Assembly (NCBI RefSeq): GCF_009727055.1 | Contig: NC_052357.1 | Coordinates: forward strand, 7,647,532-7,711,531 | Direction: 5' to 3' | Source: Benincasa hispida | Lineage: Eukaryota > Streptophyta > Magnoliopsida > Cucurbitales > Cucurbitaceae | Length of the DNA stretch: 64,000 nt | Shown: positions 12,601 through 23,785 of the stretch, in pieces | Numbering within the stretch: position 1 is the stretch's first letter | Layout of the letters: each line of letters begins with the position of its first letter | The notes under the pieces: generated by a model | Told to the model about the DNA's origin: nothing | Seen by the model: only the letters and a program-made list of their open reading frames with translations | Database searches by the model: none | Translations under genes and position numbers: made by a program

Positions 12601-13506
12601 GAATCCCCAAAGTGATAGGTTTGAGTTGGTGATCTGGCCACTCGCACCCATGCAAATCAAATGATCGCCCTCATAGGCAGGAGTTCCCAACTCACTCAAA
12701 ATTAAGGTCATGTAACCTACGGTCATCCTAGTGAAAGGAAAGTCTCAATTATGAACGGCGTTATATAACGAGACTAAACATTTTGTGGTCCGATCTTATA
12801 CAAACTCCTTTGTATAGAGCATCCCCGCTTGCATGTCTAATGCACGAATGATCAGGATCATACCATTTATAGCACTTTACAAAATTTGTAATACCTACAA
12901 AGTGGGCCACACTCGTAGTGTCACCAGGATAAGGTTTCCCTCCTTTATCCATGTACTATAGACCATTTAGGTTATCACTTAAAACACGATCCACTTGTAT
13001 GTCTCCACATACATGCTTAAGTTACAACGATAACCAGAGGTCTTAGTTTATTGGTTTGTGGTTAATGCAACTAAAATATCTCATATTTCATAGACATGAG
13101 TGAATAAAATATCTCATATTATCTATAAAAAAAAAAAAAAAAAACTATTTGTTTATACATGTATTTACAAACTACAGAACCCTACGAGATTTAGGGCATC
13201 AAACTCAACAGTCTCCATATGAACAATTTTAGGATCACGTTGTTTGTATCATTATACAAAGTAGGCCGCATCCATGGTGTTCCCATGATGAGATACCCAA
13301 TCTTGAATGTGATCCACTCTTATGTCTCCACATAAAACTCAAGTACTCATGTAATAGTCATGTTTTCGTTTACTGGATTTTTATTATATCATGCAATTTC
13401 AATAACACTTTTATTGAATAGAAACTTCAACAATATTTTCTTTGATAAATAGAATATGTTTCTATGATTTACGAACTACGAGTTTTAGGACATTCCCGAC
13501 AGTAAC
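9617..13506 (-). mobile_element. Family-A solo LTR, inverted, with GTAAC duplication
   Basis: The reverse complement of the family-A LTR runs from TGATCGAAAAAACATGC (9622) to GGACATTCCCGACA (13501), flanked by perfect GTAAC at 9617-9621 and 13502-13506. It is split into two parts (9622-11199 and 13216-13501) by a nested family-B LTR. Removing the insertion restores continuity around the word ATGTCTC that also occurs in the uninterrupted A LTR at 57721-59602. Open frames here (9768-10022, 10812-11027) are shared with other A LTR copies and reflect LTR sequence, not genes. Confidence 0.88.
11200..13215 (-). mobile_element. Family-B solo LTR nested in the A LTR, GTCTC duplication
   Basis: The LTR spans 11205 (TAAAGGAACTC) to 13210 (CATCAAACTCAACA), 2006 bp, in reverse orientation. 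A perfect GTCTC duplication flanks it (11200-11204 and 13211-13215). It interrupts the family-A LTR, so this insertion is younger than the A insertion. Palindromic ACGATCG/CGATCG words occur near 11600-11720, and a poly-A run lies at about 13124-13143. Confidence 0.9.
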
Positions 13507-14026
13507 TTGTTGTAAGATTGGTCTTGTTACAAATCAGCCGCATCAAAAACTGTTTACCAACTTTCTCTTGCTAAGGTGAAAACTATCTGTCATTATTATG
13601 GTTTATGTAACTTTTTTCGGGGTTTGGGTTATACATTTTTCTTTATCTTACTTATATTTGTTGCTAATCATTACTTTTTGTGTGCTCTTGTCAGGATGGA
13701 CTATTAGTATACTCGAGCATTGCGTGAGATTCGTTAACATGAATCTATAGTAATTTGGACGAATATTCATATATTTTTAACTATAGATGTTTGTATGATG
13801 AAAATAGTAATATATGTTTGTTTCATATTTATAGTTGTTTGGAAGAATTTATGGTTGTTTGAATGAACTTATAGTTAGATGACTATTTTATAAATCTTGT
13901 TTATGTTTGGATGAATAATATTACTTTAAACTTATTGCTATGTTTGGATGATTGACAATAATAACATTACGTGACTTGTTTGTTAGGTGAACGTATGTGC
14001 ATGAATATTTCTTATTTTGTTCCACT

Positions 14027-16749
14027 GCATAATTTTCTGGGTGCGTTAGATGGCACTGTTAGGGTTGATGCCTTAAATCTCGTAGGGTCCTATAGTTTGT
14101 AAATGTATTGAACAAACTCATTGTCTATTTAATAAAATATCATATATTTTATTCCCTTTTTTTTGTGCATTAACCACAAACCAATAAACTAACATCCAAG
14201 GTTATCTTGTAACTTAAACATGTATGTAGACACATACAGATGGATCATGTTTAAGTAATAACCTCAATGGTCTGTAGTAGATGGATAAGGTTGGATACCT
14301 TATCCTAGTGACACTACGAGTATGGCCCGCTTTGTAGGTGTTACAATTGTTATAAAGTGCTACAAAAGATCTGATCCTGATCATTCATGTATAATGTGAG
14401 TGAGGATATTCTATACAAAGAAGTTTGTATAAGATCGAACCACAAAAGGTTTAGTCTCATTATATAACACCATTCATAATAGAGACTTACATTTCACTAA
14501 GATGATCATAGGTAACATGACCTGAATCCTGGGTGAGTTGTAAACTCCTGCCTATGAGGGTGGTCCTTTGATTTGTATGGGTGAGAGTGACCAGAATTTC
14601 AACTCAACAAGCCTACCATTTTATAGATTCGTCTGATTGGGGAGCTAGGAACACAACTACACAAGAAAGAATTCACTCCTTCCCCGAGGTCGGGGTAAGT
14701 AGATAAATTGCTCCCTAAAGGGCTAATTCTAGAGCTTGAACAATGTAGCACCGCACCTTCTCCTGGCCCGAGAGGGGTTTAATCATAGTTAGACTATGAT
14801 ATATTGTTCATTAGAGAGATCAGTGGTACTTAAGGAATTAGATGTAACTACAGGGGCAAAACAATAATTTTGGCATAGCTATACTTACGAGCAATTTGTG
14901 AAGGGTCATCGTACCGTTGATTATTGTTTATAGTGCGAAGAGTGCAACTGTCGGTCTTTAGTGGAGTGTCTGACAATTAACAGATGGTGAATAATTTAAT
15001 TAAAGAGTTTAATTAATTATTCATGTACTATTGGAGCTTCAAGCTATAGGTCCATGAGGTCCTCTTAGTAACTTAATAGGATTAATTGAGAATCAGTATT
15101 TGGATAAATTTGAATTGTTCAAATTAGTAGAAGTATTTAATTATATATGATATAATTAAGTTATTTTAATTATATGTGATATAATTATTATAATGTATTT
15201 GATACATTATAGCTTTAGTGAGAGGAAATAAATATTTGAATATGATTCAAATATTATTGATATGAATTAGATTCATAATTGTTAAACTTAACATAAATGT
15301 GATTTATATTAAATACCATGAAAGAGAGAAAAGAATCTATAAGTTATATTGTATGTGATACAATATTAAATCTATAAATTATATGTTATATTTGATATAA
15401 CATATAATTATATATATATATATATATATAATATGATAAGTTAGTTATCATATTTATATTTATATATGTTAAATATCATTTTTATTTTATTTTTAAATAA
15501 AAAATGAGGGAGGAAGTTACAAGTCCCTCCCCCTCTTTTCTCTCCATCCACATAAGTGGGTGGTTGTGGTATTTTGGTTTTTTGAAAGACAGGAGAGAGT
15601 CTACTTCAACAATCTATTCTTGATTGAGAGATTGGAAAACAATAGAAGAGTTATGTGTGTGTGAGTTTGAGTTGTTGGTGAACAATTTCAAACCTTCATC
15701 TTCACAAAAATTCCCTCAATCCAAAATAGTAAGAGCCTAGCACTCTTGGGGTCTATACCTAAGAAGCCTTTGTGGTAGTGTTTTGTGCTCTTGATCGAAG
15801 TTTTCTTGAACAGAGTCTTCAAGACGTTCGTGTGCTATTCGAGGGATTCTTGAAGAAAAGTCTTCAAAGACAAGGTTTCTAAAACCTATTTATATAGCAT
15901 GCTGTAATTTATGTAAATGCATATCTTGTTCATGTTTTACTGTAAAATTTACATTCAATGAAAAATGGATTTGGGATGATCTATCTTTCGCTCATGGTTC
16001 CCTTAAATTTGGGATCTTTCAGACATGTACATCAAGGTAAATGTCAGTGCAACTAATCACCCAAGGTATAGGACGAGGAAGGGTGAAATTGCAATAAATG
16101 TACTCGGTGTTTGTGATATAAATGGTGACTTCGTATTCGTCTTATCAGGGTGGGAAGGATCCACAACTGATTCTTGAGTTCTCAGAGATGCAATATCACG
16201 ACCTAACGGACTGAAGGTTCTGAAGGGTAACTAGTTACACATACTATCTCTCCCTACTCTTTGTGTTTCTAATATAAGGTTTGAAATGATTGGACATTCA
16301 ACAGGGTATTATTATCTATGTGATGCCAAGTACCCAAATGCAGAGGGTTTCTTGGCTCCATATAGAGGCGAAAGATATCATCTTTTCAGAGTGGCGTGGA
16401 GGAGGTAATACACCAACAACTCCACGAGAATTCTTTAACATGAAGCATTCTTCTGCACAAAATGTCATCGAGAGAACGTTCTGGTTGTTGAAGGGTAGAT
16501 GGACAATCTTGCGAGGAAAATCATGCTACCTAATCCAAATCTAATGTCGAACCATCATGGCGTGCTGCCTTATGCACAATCTTATCAATAGGGAGATGAC
16601 TAACTGGATGGGGTGGATTCAAACTTTGCTACAATTAGGAGGAGGAGGAGAATGAGATCAATTATATTGAGAGTTCAAATAAATGGACCAAATGGAGGGA
16701 TGAATTGACACAACAAATGTTTACTGAATTGGAGATGCGTAACGTATAG
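14027..16749 (+). pseudogene. PIF/Harbinger-like DDE transposase, split by an LTR
   Basis: A decayed transposase of the HARBI1/DDE_Tnp_4 family, the nuclease of PIF/Harbinger DNA transposons. The first piece (14027-14056) ends FLGALDGT, with the first catalytic Asp. An LTR then interrupts the codon for Thr. Coding resumes at about 16027 (YIKVNVSA-type reading, then PRYRTRKGEIA and NVLGVCD) up to 16226. A probable GT-AG intron (16227-16304) precedes YYYLCDAKYPNAEGFLAPY with the second Asp. After a one-base frameshift near 16380 come EFFNMKHSSA and NVIERTFWLLKGRW with the third acidic residue, and then the C-terminal tail. There are several stops as well. The family is clear; function is lost. 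Confidence 0.85.
14052..16026 (+). mobile_element. Family-B-like solo LTR inside the Harbinger transposase
   Basis: TGTTAGGGTTGATGCC at 14057 opens the LTR and GGGATCTTTCA at 16021 closes it (1965 bp, plus orientation). The flanks GGCAC (14052-14056) and GACAT (16022-16026) look like a diverged 5-bp duplication. Joining GGCAC to the base after GACAT gives an uninterrupted DGTYIK reading. This copy lacks the ACGATCG array of its relatives and has a TA dinucleotide run near 15412-15430. Confidence 0.8.
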
Positions 16750-16926
16750 TGCCTTTATGCTTCTTTAATCAATTAGAACACTTATTTTCTTTATCGTGTG
16801 TTACAAAATGACTTCATTCGAAACTCTCTTAATATCATTATTTTTACTATATTTTGTACTTCACTTTACCCATTAATTATGTTCCATATTTTTGTTTATT
16901 GTTTAATTGTATTAAAATATGTACGT

Positions 16927-17280
16927 GTATACACTAGAATTTCAAGTTCCTCAAGAGCCCCGAAGCACATTTGAACTAAAGAGGAATAAGCGAAGTTGGT
17001 CGAGTGCTTGGTGGTGTTGGTCGCATATGGTGGATGGAGGTCAGACAATGGGACGTTTCGACCTGGGTACTTGTCATAAATACAACATAAGATTGCTGAG
17101 AAGTTGCCCGACTGTAATACCCAAGGATCGTCGATTATAGATTGTCGAGTCAAATCCCTGAAAAAAACTTACCAAGCGATCGCAGAAATGAGAGGATTGA
17201 CATGTAATGGATTTGGCTAGAATGAGGAATTCCAATGCATCATTGCAAAGCGAGAGTTATTCGATGGATGGGTGAAGGTG
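16927..17280 (+). pseudogene. Myb/SANT-like partner protein of PIF/Harbinger, broken
   Basis: In the frame starting at 16996 the sequence reads LVECLVVLVAYGGWRSDNG followed by TFRPGYL, the signature of the plant Myb/SANT-like domain. The frame then meets a stop at about 17077. A second block, KLPDCNTQ to KSLKKTYQAIAEMRG (about 17102-17192), and a third, EFQCIIAKRELFDGWVK (about 17223-17276), continue the domain with a stop between them. PIF/Harbinger elements encode this DNA-binding partner beside the transposase, and here it lies 180 bp downstream on the same strand. It is clearly a pseudogene. Confidence 0.75.
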
Positions 17281-17891
17281 CAATTTTGTCTAAATTGATT
17301 TCTTTGACGGATTTGGATGACGTCACGTGTTCCTATCGTGAACGTTGGGTTGAGTAAAATTAATTTCGCCCAATTTGATGTTATAATTTGGGCGTTGGTC
17401 CCTAAATATGGGCTTAATTTTGGCAAAGTTCAGGTCCAAGTGCATGAGGCCCATCAGATAGCTCTATAAATATAGAGAGCTTTTCTCATTCCAAGGGGCA
17501 GCAATTCTACATTCAGGGAGCCCAAAAGACTTATAGAGATCGAAACATCAACATCAAACTCAAGTTCAACTCCACGAAATATGTTTCTCCGGAAACCTCA
17601 TGTGAACAATTATTTTTAATATTTATTTGTTATTAATTTTTTACAAAATTAATTTTAAATTTTTAGAAAGTACACTCATTCAAATATTAACCATAGAATC
17701 TAATAATTTCTTAAGAAAATAATTTAACTTATTTTTTAAAAAATAAAATTGAAGAAATATAAAAAAAAAATTTTTACAAAATTGGAAAACAAAAGTTAGA
17801 GTTTTTATTGCATTAATATACAAAAAAATCTAAGACAAATAGTACTAATAAATCGATAATAATAGAAATAATAATATTTTTAACTAAATAT
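17281..17891. other. Non-coding, with LTR/promoter-like TATA segment
   Basis: Contains GCTCTATAAATATAGAGAGC at about 17460-17479, a strong TATA-like word in a near-palindrome, preceded by GGGCTT/GGCCCATC words. This look is common in plant LTR promoters, but no matching LTR partner was found in the window. The rest (17600-17890) is AT-rich without recognisable features. Confidence 0.3.
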
Positions 17892-20053
17892 TGTTGGGGT
17901 TGATGCTCTAAAGTCTCGTGTCCTGTAGTTTGTAAACAGTTTGTACGAACGCTGTGTTGTTAATTATATGATATTTACTTCACAATCTTGTATTTTTACT
18001 CAGTTGCTTGTTTTATTTGCTTTAACACAAACCAATAAACATAAAATCCATGGTTATCTGTATGTGACTCAACATGTATGTGGTGACATACAAGTGGATC
18101 ATGTCTTGAGTGATAACCAAAATGGTCTGTAGTATATGGATATAGGAGGGAAACATTATTCCTGTAACGCTACGGATGCGGTCCGCTTTGTGGAATGGTC
18201 ACAAGTGTTATGATTTGTCATAGATGGTCTAGTCCTGATCATTCGTGTTGGGACATGCGAGTAGGGGGTCCTATCAAAGAGTTTGTATAAGGACCTGATC
18301 ACGAAGTGTTAACGTTCGTTATATTAACACTGTTCATTGACAGAGATTCCTACAAATAATACACTGATAACTATAGGTAACATGACCTCAATCCTGAGTG
18401 AGTTGGAAACTCTTGCCATTGAGGGCGGTTCTTTGATTTGTATGGGTGCGAGTGGCAAGGTCGCCGATTCAAACCTACCAGTTTGGGAATTTGTCTGATT
18501 TGAGAGATGGGAACTCAGCTACACAAGATGGAATTCACTCCTTCCCCGAGGCAGGGGTAAGTAGATAGATAGCTCCCTTAAGGGCTGCTTCTAAGGCTTG
18601 AACGATGTGGCGCCACATACCTTCTCTTGGCCCAAGAGGTGTTCACACATAGTTGGACTATGTTGTATTGTTTATTAGAGGAATTAGTGGTACTTAAGGA
18701 GTGAGATGTAACTGCAGGCGAAAAACGATAATTTAGCTTAGTTGTACTTACGAGCATCTGTGAAGGATCATCGTACTCATGATTGGTTATATCCGATTGA
18801 CACATAAATATATCTGTGGTAAGAAGAGTTCAACTGTTGGTCTTTAGTGGAATGGCCGACAGTTAACGGATGGTGGATCTCGTGGCTAAAGAGTTTAGTC
18901 AGCTATTCACGGACCGTTGAAGCTTTGAGCCACAGGTTCATTAGGTCCCCTAGGTAGCTTGGATAAAGTCGAGAACCAACATTTGGGTGAATTTGAAATG
19001 TTCAAATTGACAAGAGGAAGTTCGATTATATATGATATAATTAGACTGGTTAATTATATATGATATAATTGGCTAAATGTATGAGATACATTATTTTGCT
19101 CCAAATTAGATATAAATATGATTTATATCAAGTAGAGGAGAAAATACTATAGTAGATATGTGATATCAAACTATAGGATAAAAATATAATACGATTATAT
19201 TAATTAATTAATTAATTAATTGGTTAATTATATGATAATTAAGCCAAAATTTACGTTCGGACGTGGGTTAGTGGGTAGCGTTGGTTATTTTAACCGATGA
19301 GTTAAAATGAAAATTGTTTTCATTTTTGCATCATCCGTCAATCGTCCAAAGTATTTGTGGGGGAGCGCGCGTTAGAGAATTGTTGAACGATCACTTAAGT
19401 GTTTTCGAGAGACTATATAATAGCTCTTCTCCGCCGAAAAAATCGTCCACCTGGCGCTAAACGATCGCACACTGTCGCCTACATGATCGGATAGATTATC
19501 TAAACGATCGTATAGTGTGCTGATTTTACTAAACGATCGTGTACCTTTTCCTAAACGATCGTTCAGTAAATCCTACACGATCGTGTAGCTCCTCCTAAAC
19601 GATAAGCATTTATGTTATGCGATAGCGGCTTTTTCACCCCCACTTGCTTATTGCCTACACGATTCGTGTTTCCTCCTTCCTTTACCAAATTCACCAAAGC
19701 CCACCCTTTGGGTTTTCACTCCGAGAATACCCGGGTCTCTTTAGTGGTGGTGTCGTCCCTGCTGCGGTCGTGAGTTCGCGGCTGTTCGTGCTACTGTAGT
19801 CGACCCTTCCGCAGGGCATTGGTAGATCACTTGGAGGGGTCCGCTGCCTTGTAGTTCCGAAGATTGAAGATTGAAGATTGTCTTCAACTGGTATGGAACT
19901 TTGTCCCTTTGTTAATTTGTTGTTCGTAGCATGCAGTTAATTAGATTTGTTTGCATAACTGTATGTGTTGAATGTATATATTTGCATTTCGGTCACTGTG
20001 AGATAGGAGCGATCCGAACGTGCTCATGGAACTCTTAGATATGAGATCCTTTA
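17892..20053 (+). repeat. 5' LTR of the family-B copia element
   Basis: Opens TGTTGGGGTTGATGCTC and closes GATCCTTTA (the usual CA end has become TA), 2162 bp. A TATA-like TATATAA lies at 19414-19420. Downstream of it, from about 19440, runs the ACGATCG palindromic array, so the array is probably in the transcribed leader (R/U5). Confidence 0.9.
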
Positions 20054-20055
20054 AT

Positions 20056-20067
20056 TGGCATCAGAGT
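20056..20067 (+). other. Primer-binding site (initiator Met tRNA type)
   Basis: TGGCATCAGAGT begins two bases after the 5' LTR. It matches the copia-typical sequence complementary to the 3' end of initiator methionine tRNA at ten of twelve positions. Position and match make this a confident call. Confidence 0.75.
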
Positions 20068-20566
20068 CAGGTTCTGATACTCCGATTTCATCTGTTGCAA
20101 TGAAATAACATATACATTTATGGTGGGTGCATTTCTACGATGTTTAATTGTTAAATCTGCTGTAGATGTGTGGGATTAATGGATGTTTTCGGGATGATTA
20201 GCCTCGGTTTGATTTAGATCCTTTTACATTTACGATTGTTTATAAAGGCCCCTACGTTTTTAGGCATTAATAATCGAAATTGAGTTTGTATTCAAAGTTT
20301 GTTAGAAGTTTTGGGTCGTTCGTCGAAGAAGCAGATCTGTGTAAGCATTGCATAAGAGTGGTACGCGATCTGGGCAAGCGTTGCAGTTTTTCGTAGAAGG
20401 AGGTGATCTAGGTTTGATCGCATCGTGCAAAAGATGTTCTACGCGATAGATATTGATCGCATCATAAAGATGAATTGAACGCATCAGTTAAACGATGAGG
20501 TATGCAATCAAGAGTTGATCGTATCGGGTTGACGATCGAGTATGCGATCGCTGAGTATCGCGTCGT

Positions 20567-20852
20567 GTAAACGATGAGATGCTCTCGGATCGCTTAATGC
20601 ATGGGCGCGCTAGACGATCGTTTAGGTCAGCAAGCTTTATCGCTTAGTAACTGACTAAACGATCACTTAGTATCGCAAGGTAAATCGTGTACCTGGTTGA
20701 ACGCATCGTGTAAACGATGAGATGTTCGCGTATCGTTTAAAGCACGCACGCTAGATGATCGTTTACGTCAACAAGCTTCATCGCTTAGTACTGACTAAAC
20801 AATCGCTTAGTAACTCAAGGTAAATCGTTTACCTATCGTCACGCTACACGAT
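20567..20852 (+). repeat. 143-bp tandem duplication in the leader
   Basis: Two diverged copies start at GTAAACGATGAGATG (20567 and 20710). Both continue through CTAGA(C/T)GATCGTTTA, (C)AAGCTT(T/C)ATCGCTTAG, ACTGACTAAAC and AAGGTAAATCGT in the same order. Confidence 0.75.
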
Positions 20853-20856
20853 CACA

Positions 20857-20891
20857 TAGACGATGAGGCTTCGCAACCTCCTCATCGTCTA
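20857..20891 (+). other. Perfect 12-bp hairpin in the leader
   Basis: TAGACGATGAGG (20857-20868) and CCTCATCGTCTA (20880-20891) are exact reverse complements separated by an 11-base loop, CTTCGCAACCT. It lies within the same CGATCG-rich part of the leader and would form a stable stem in the RNA. Confidence 0.7.
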
Positions 20892-22677
20892 CGCGATTGT
20901 TTACTTATATTCCTATCATCTAGTGCGCGTTGAACGATCGTTTACCTATTGGAGTTTGCTACACAATGAAGACCTCTTGGCGGTTCAAGACCCGGTTCGC
21001 CTGTGAATCGGTTTGTTCCATGAAAAATGTAATAGATAGGGTTTTTTCATTCCGAATGTTGTAAAGGCTCATCCCGGTCCATTAATCCTTTGTTTATTAC
21101 ATGCGATGTATGTTTATTATATGTCATATGATATGCACATATAGTAAATCCCACCTTAGGTTATTCAATGGTCATGCATCATCTCTTTATTGTAATTGTT
21201 ATAATTTAGAGAAGCATGATTTAATTATGTAAGAGCATGCTCATGCATCATATAATATAAGAGTTATATTTATGCATGCATAAAAAACATTGACATGCAT
21301 CATCTTTATATTATAAATGTTATAGAATAAGGGTGAATGATAGCAGGTTTGCTTGGTTGTTACGCGTTATATAAAAGTTATATATATATAGTAATGACCG
21401 GACATTGCATGAAGCATGACACCCAGGTTACTTTATAAATGTTATAAATGCCTCGTTGTGCGCAATGGTTTTAGTTGTTTCTTTTTAAAAGTTAAAGAAA
21501 AATTAGAACTAAAAGGAATAAGAAAGACATGCATGCTCACTTAGGTTTAATTCATGGTTTTAAAGTGTTTAAAACTTGGATCACATAAACCTAAGATCAC
21601 AGTTCTAATATGATTAGCAACCCTGAGGTTTTAATCTTTTAATCAGTTTAATAGGATTAAATTGGCTAATAAAAGGTTAAAGTGTAGCAAATCTATCTAT
21701 AAGAGACCTTTTGCCTAAGGTGGGTTATGTCTAGGCTGGGGTATTTAAGTTAACGGAAACATAATACCCCTACCTAGAAACTTACCTGGAAAGGTGAATT
21801 AGATAGATTTGATGCATGCATGCAAGTTAAAGACAGTCCATTAAAGTGTTTAAATGTGACTACTTGAACTTGTTCATATTTCATAGACAAACGTTGTTTA
21901 TGAGCAGAGTTTAAAAAGACGACTTAGACTAAAATCAGTAGCCGGATTGTCTAGGTTAATGAATTCCTAGGTAGAACATTCAGTGGGAGGTACTTGGGGC
22001 ATAAGATGCTTCACTTAAACCTGTCATGTTTCTCCTAAATAGTCCACACTGTGAGATCTATTCTCGGCCTCGCAGAACCTTTGGCGTGTCCTCCCAACAG
22101 ATGGTGTTTAGGTAGGTCAATATCAAGGTGGATGGAGAGAGTGTTCATAGTAAGTGGGAGCGGGAAGTGCGACAGCATATCCCTCGGTCTCCCTCGTTAG
22201 GTTGAATAACGTTACTGCGCATTTTCTCGAGGCACCTTAGGAGTGTCCCCCTAAAGGATGGAAGTTTTGCACGTGTCTTTATTTGATCTCCTGTAAGAGG
22301 ATAAGGTAACTTAGTCTCTTGTCCTAATCTGCTTCTTTCCTACGGTGGGCTCATTAGGGCGGGACTCTGGTACCGAAAGCGAGGGGTTACACTTACGCAG
22401 AATAGTTAAAGGTTAACGATTCTGGACCGAAAAATGGTGGTTTTTAGGTTCAGTTCCAAGAGTTGGTTCTGCCTAATGGTTGAGAATGTCTCATCCCAGT
22501 GAAGGGGCAACTGATCACCCTACCGGTGGCGTTTGTCCTACTTCACTGGGGCATCATTGCAAAATAGAAGTCTATAACTTAGGGTACTTGAAACTGTTTT
22601 GCAAAACTGATTGGTTTAAAAGTGGTTTAGCAAAACCTAATAAAGTTTTGTTCGTATTTTCAACAACATTTTCAAAA

Positions 22678-23540
22678 TGGCAATAACTATGTTAGCATTG
22701 CTAAGCGTCGAAAAAACTTACTAGCGATAATTTTGCGACATAGAAACACATGATCACGACGATCTTGATCATCGAGGATCTTATGTTCGCTCTCACGGAG
22801 GCTTGTTCTCCTATTCCAGCTCCGAATGCCACTCAAAATGTTCGGGAGGCATACGAGCGATGGAGAAGGGCGAATGAGAAGGCCCGAGCCTATATCTTGG
22901 CAAGTCTTTATGAAGTCTTGGCCAAAAAACATGAGTCTATGGTCTCAACGTGTGAGGTCATGGAGTCTCTGTGGGGGATATTTGGACAACCGTCTGAACA
23001 GCTTATGCATGAGGCTCTTAAATACATAGTCAACTCCAAAATGGAAGAAGGCATCTCTGTTCATGAACATATGCTAAACATGATGGTCCACTTTAATGTG
23101 GCAGAGTTAAATGGGTCTACCATCAATGAGGGCAGCCAAGTTAGCATAATCCTGCATTCTTTGCTGGAAAGCTTCATGCACTTTGTTAGCAATGTGATTC
23201 TTAACAAAGTGAAATATAACTTTATAACTCTCCTCAACGAGTTACATACATACCAATCTTTACTAAAAACTAAGAAGAGGCAGAAGGGTGAGTCAAATAT
23301 TGCTTCATCCTCTAGGACATTCCATAGAGGTTTGACCTCAGGAATGAAGTCTGCACCTTCTAATTCTAACTCTGCAAAGAGGAAGAAGAAGAAAGGTGGT
23401 AAGGGTAAAGGGAAGGCACCTGCTAACCCATCGTCTGTCGTCCCAAGGAGGCGTCCACAGGTTGTTAAAGGAAAGTGTTTCCACAGCAACCAAGATGGAC
23501 AATAGAAGAGGAACTGTTCTCGGTATCTAAAAGAGAAGAA
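22678..23540 (+). pseudogene. copia gag (capsid), broken
   Basis: The likely start is the ATG at 22678. Two stops follow within 60 bases, then a long open stretch from 22750 to 23505 has the UBN2-type gag fold: LFALTEACSP-like region, EAYERWRRANEKARAYILAS, and EVMESLWGIFGQ-type helices. A basic region near 23380-23470 (many Lys/Gly) leads to a degenerate CCHC zinc knuckle. Cys is followed by Ser where the second Cys belongs and by Gln where His belongs, and then comes a stop. Capsid function is therefore doubtful. The minus-strand frame 23061-23651 is its shadow. Confidence 0.85.
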
Positions 23541-23574
23541 AGCAGCCAAGGCTAAGGCCAAGTCGGATAAAGGT

Positions 23575-23785
23575 AAGTGTGATTTACTTATGCTTGAAAC
23601 TTGTTTAGTGGAGAATGATGATTCTGCTTGGATAATTGATTCAGGCGCCACTAATCATGTTTGTTTTTCTTTTCAGGGGATTAGATCTTGGCGACAGTTG
23701 GAGGCTGATGAGATGACGATGCGAGTAGGCGCCGGGCACGTCATCTCAGCTGTGGCAGTGGGAGGACTCCAGATAGCTTTATAGA
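23575..23785 (+). pseudogene. copia aspartic protease segment
   Basis: The frame shows WIIDSGATNHVC, the aspartic protease active site (catalytic Asp at 23638-23640), then the VGAGHVISAVAVG region. The domain ends in a stop at 23782. Stops on both sides separate it from gag and integrase, so no polyprotein can be made in one frame. Confidence 0.8.

Larger units (their letters stand above)
20068..22677 (+). other. 2.6-kb untranslated leader of the copia element
   Basis: No substantial open frame occurs between the primer-binding site and gag. The 5' half (20330-20960) is packed with CGATCG, GCGATC and AACGATGAG words and contains a 143-bp tandem duplication and a hairpin. The middle (21060-21560) is AT-rich with many CATGCATC words. 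The 3' half has no recognised motif. The length is large for a copia leader. Confidence 0.7.

Noticed and set aside
23061..23651. 196-residue minus-strand frame
   Set aside because: Antisense shadow of the gag/protease region, whose plus strand has recognisable domains.
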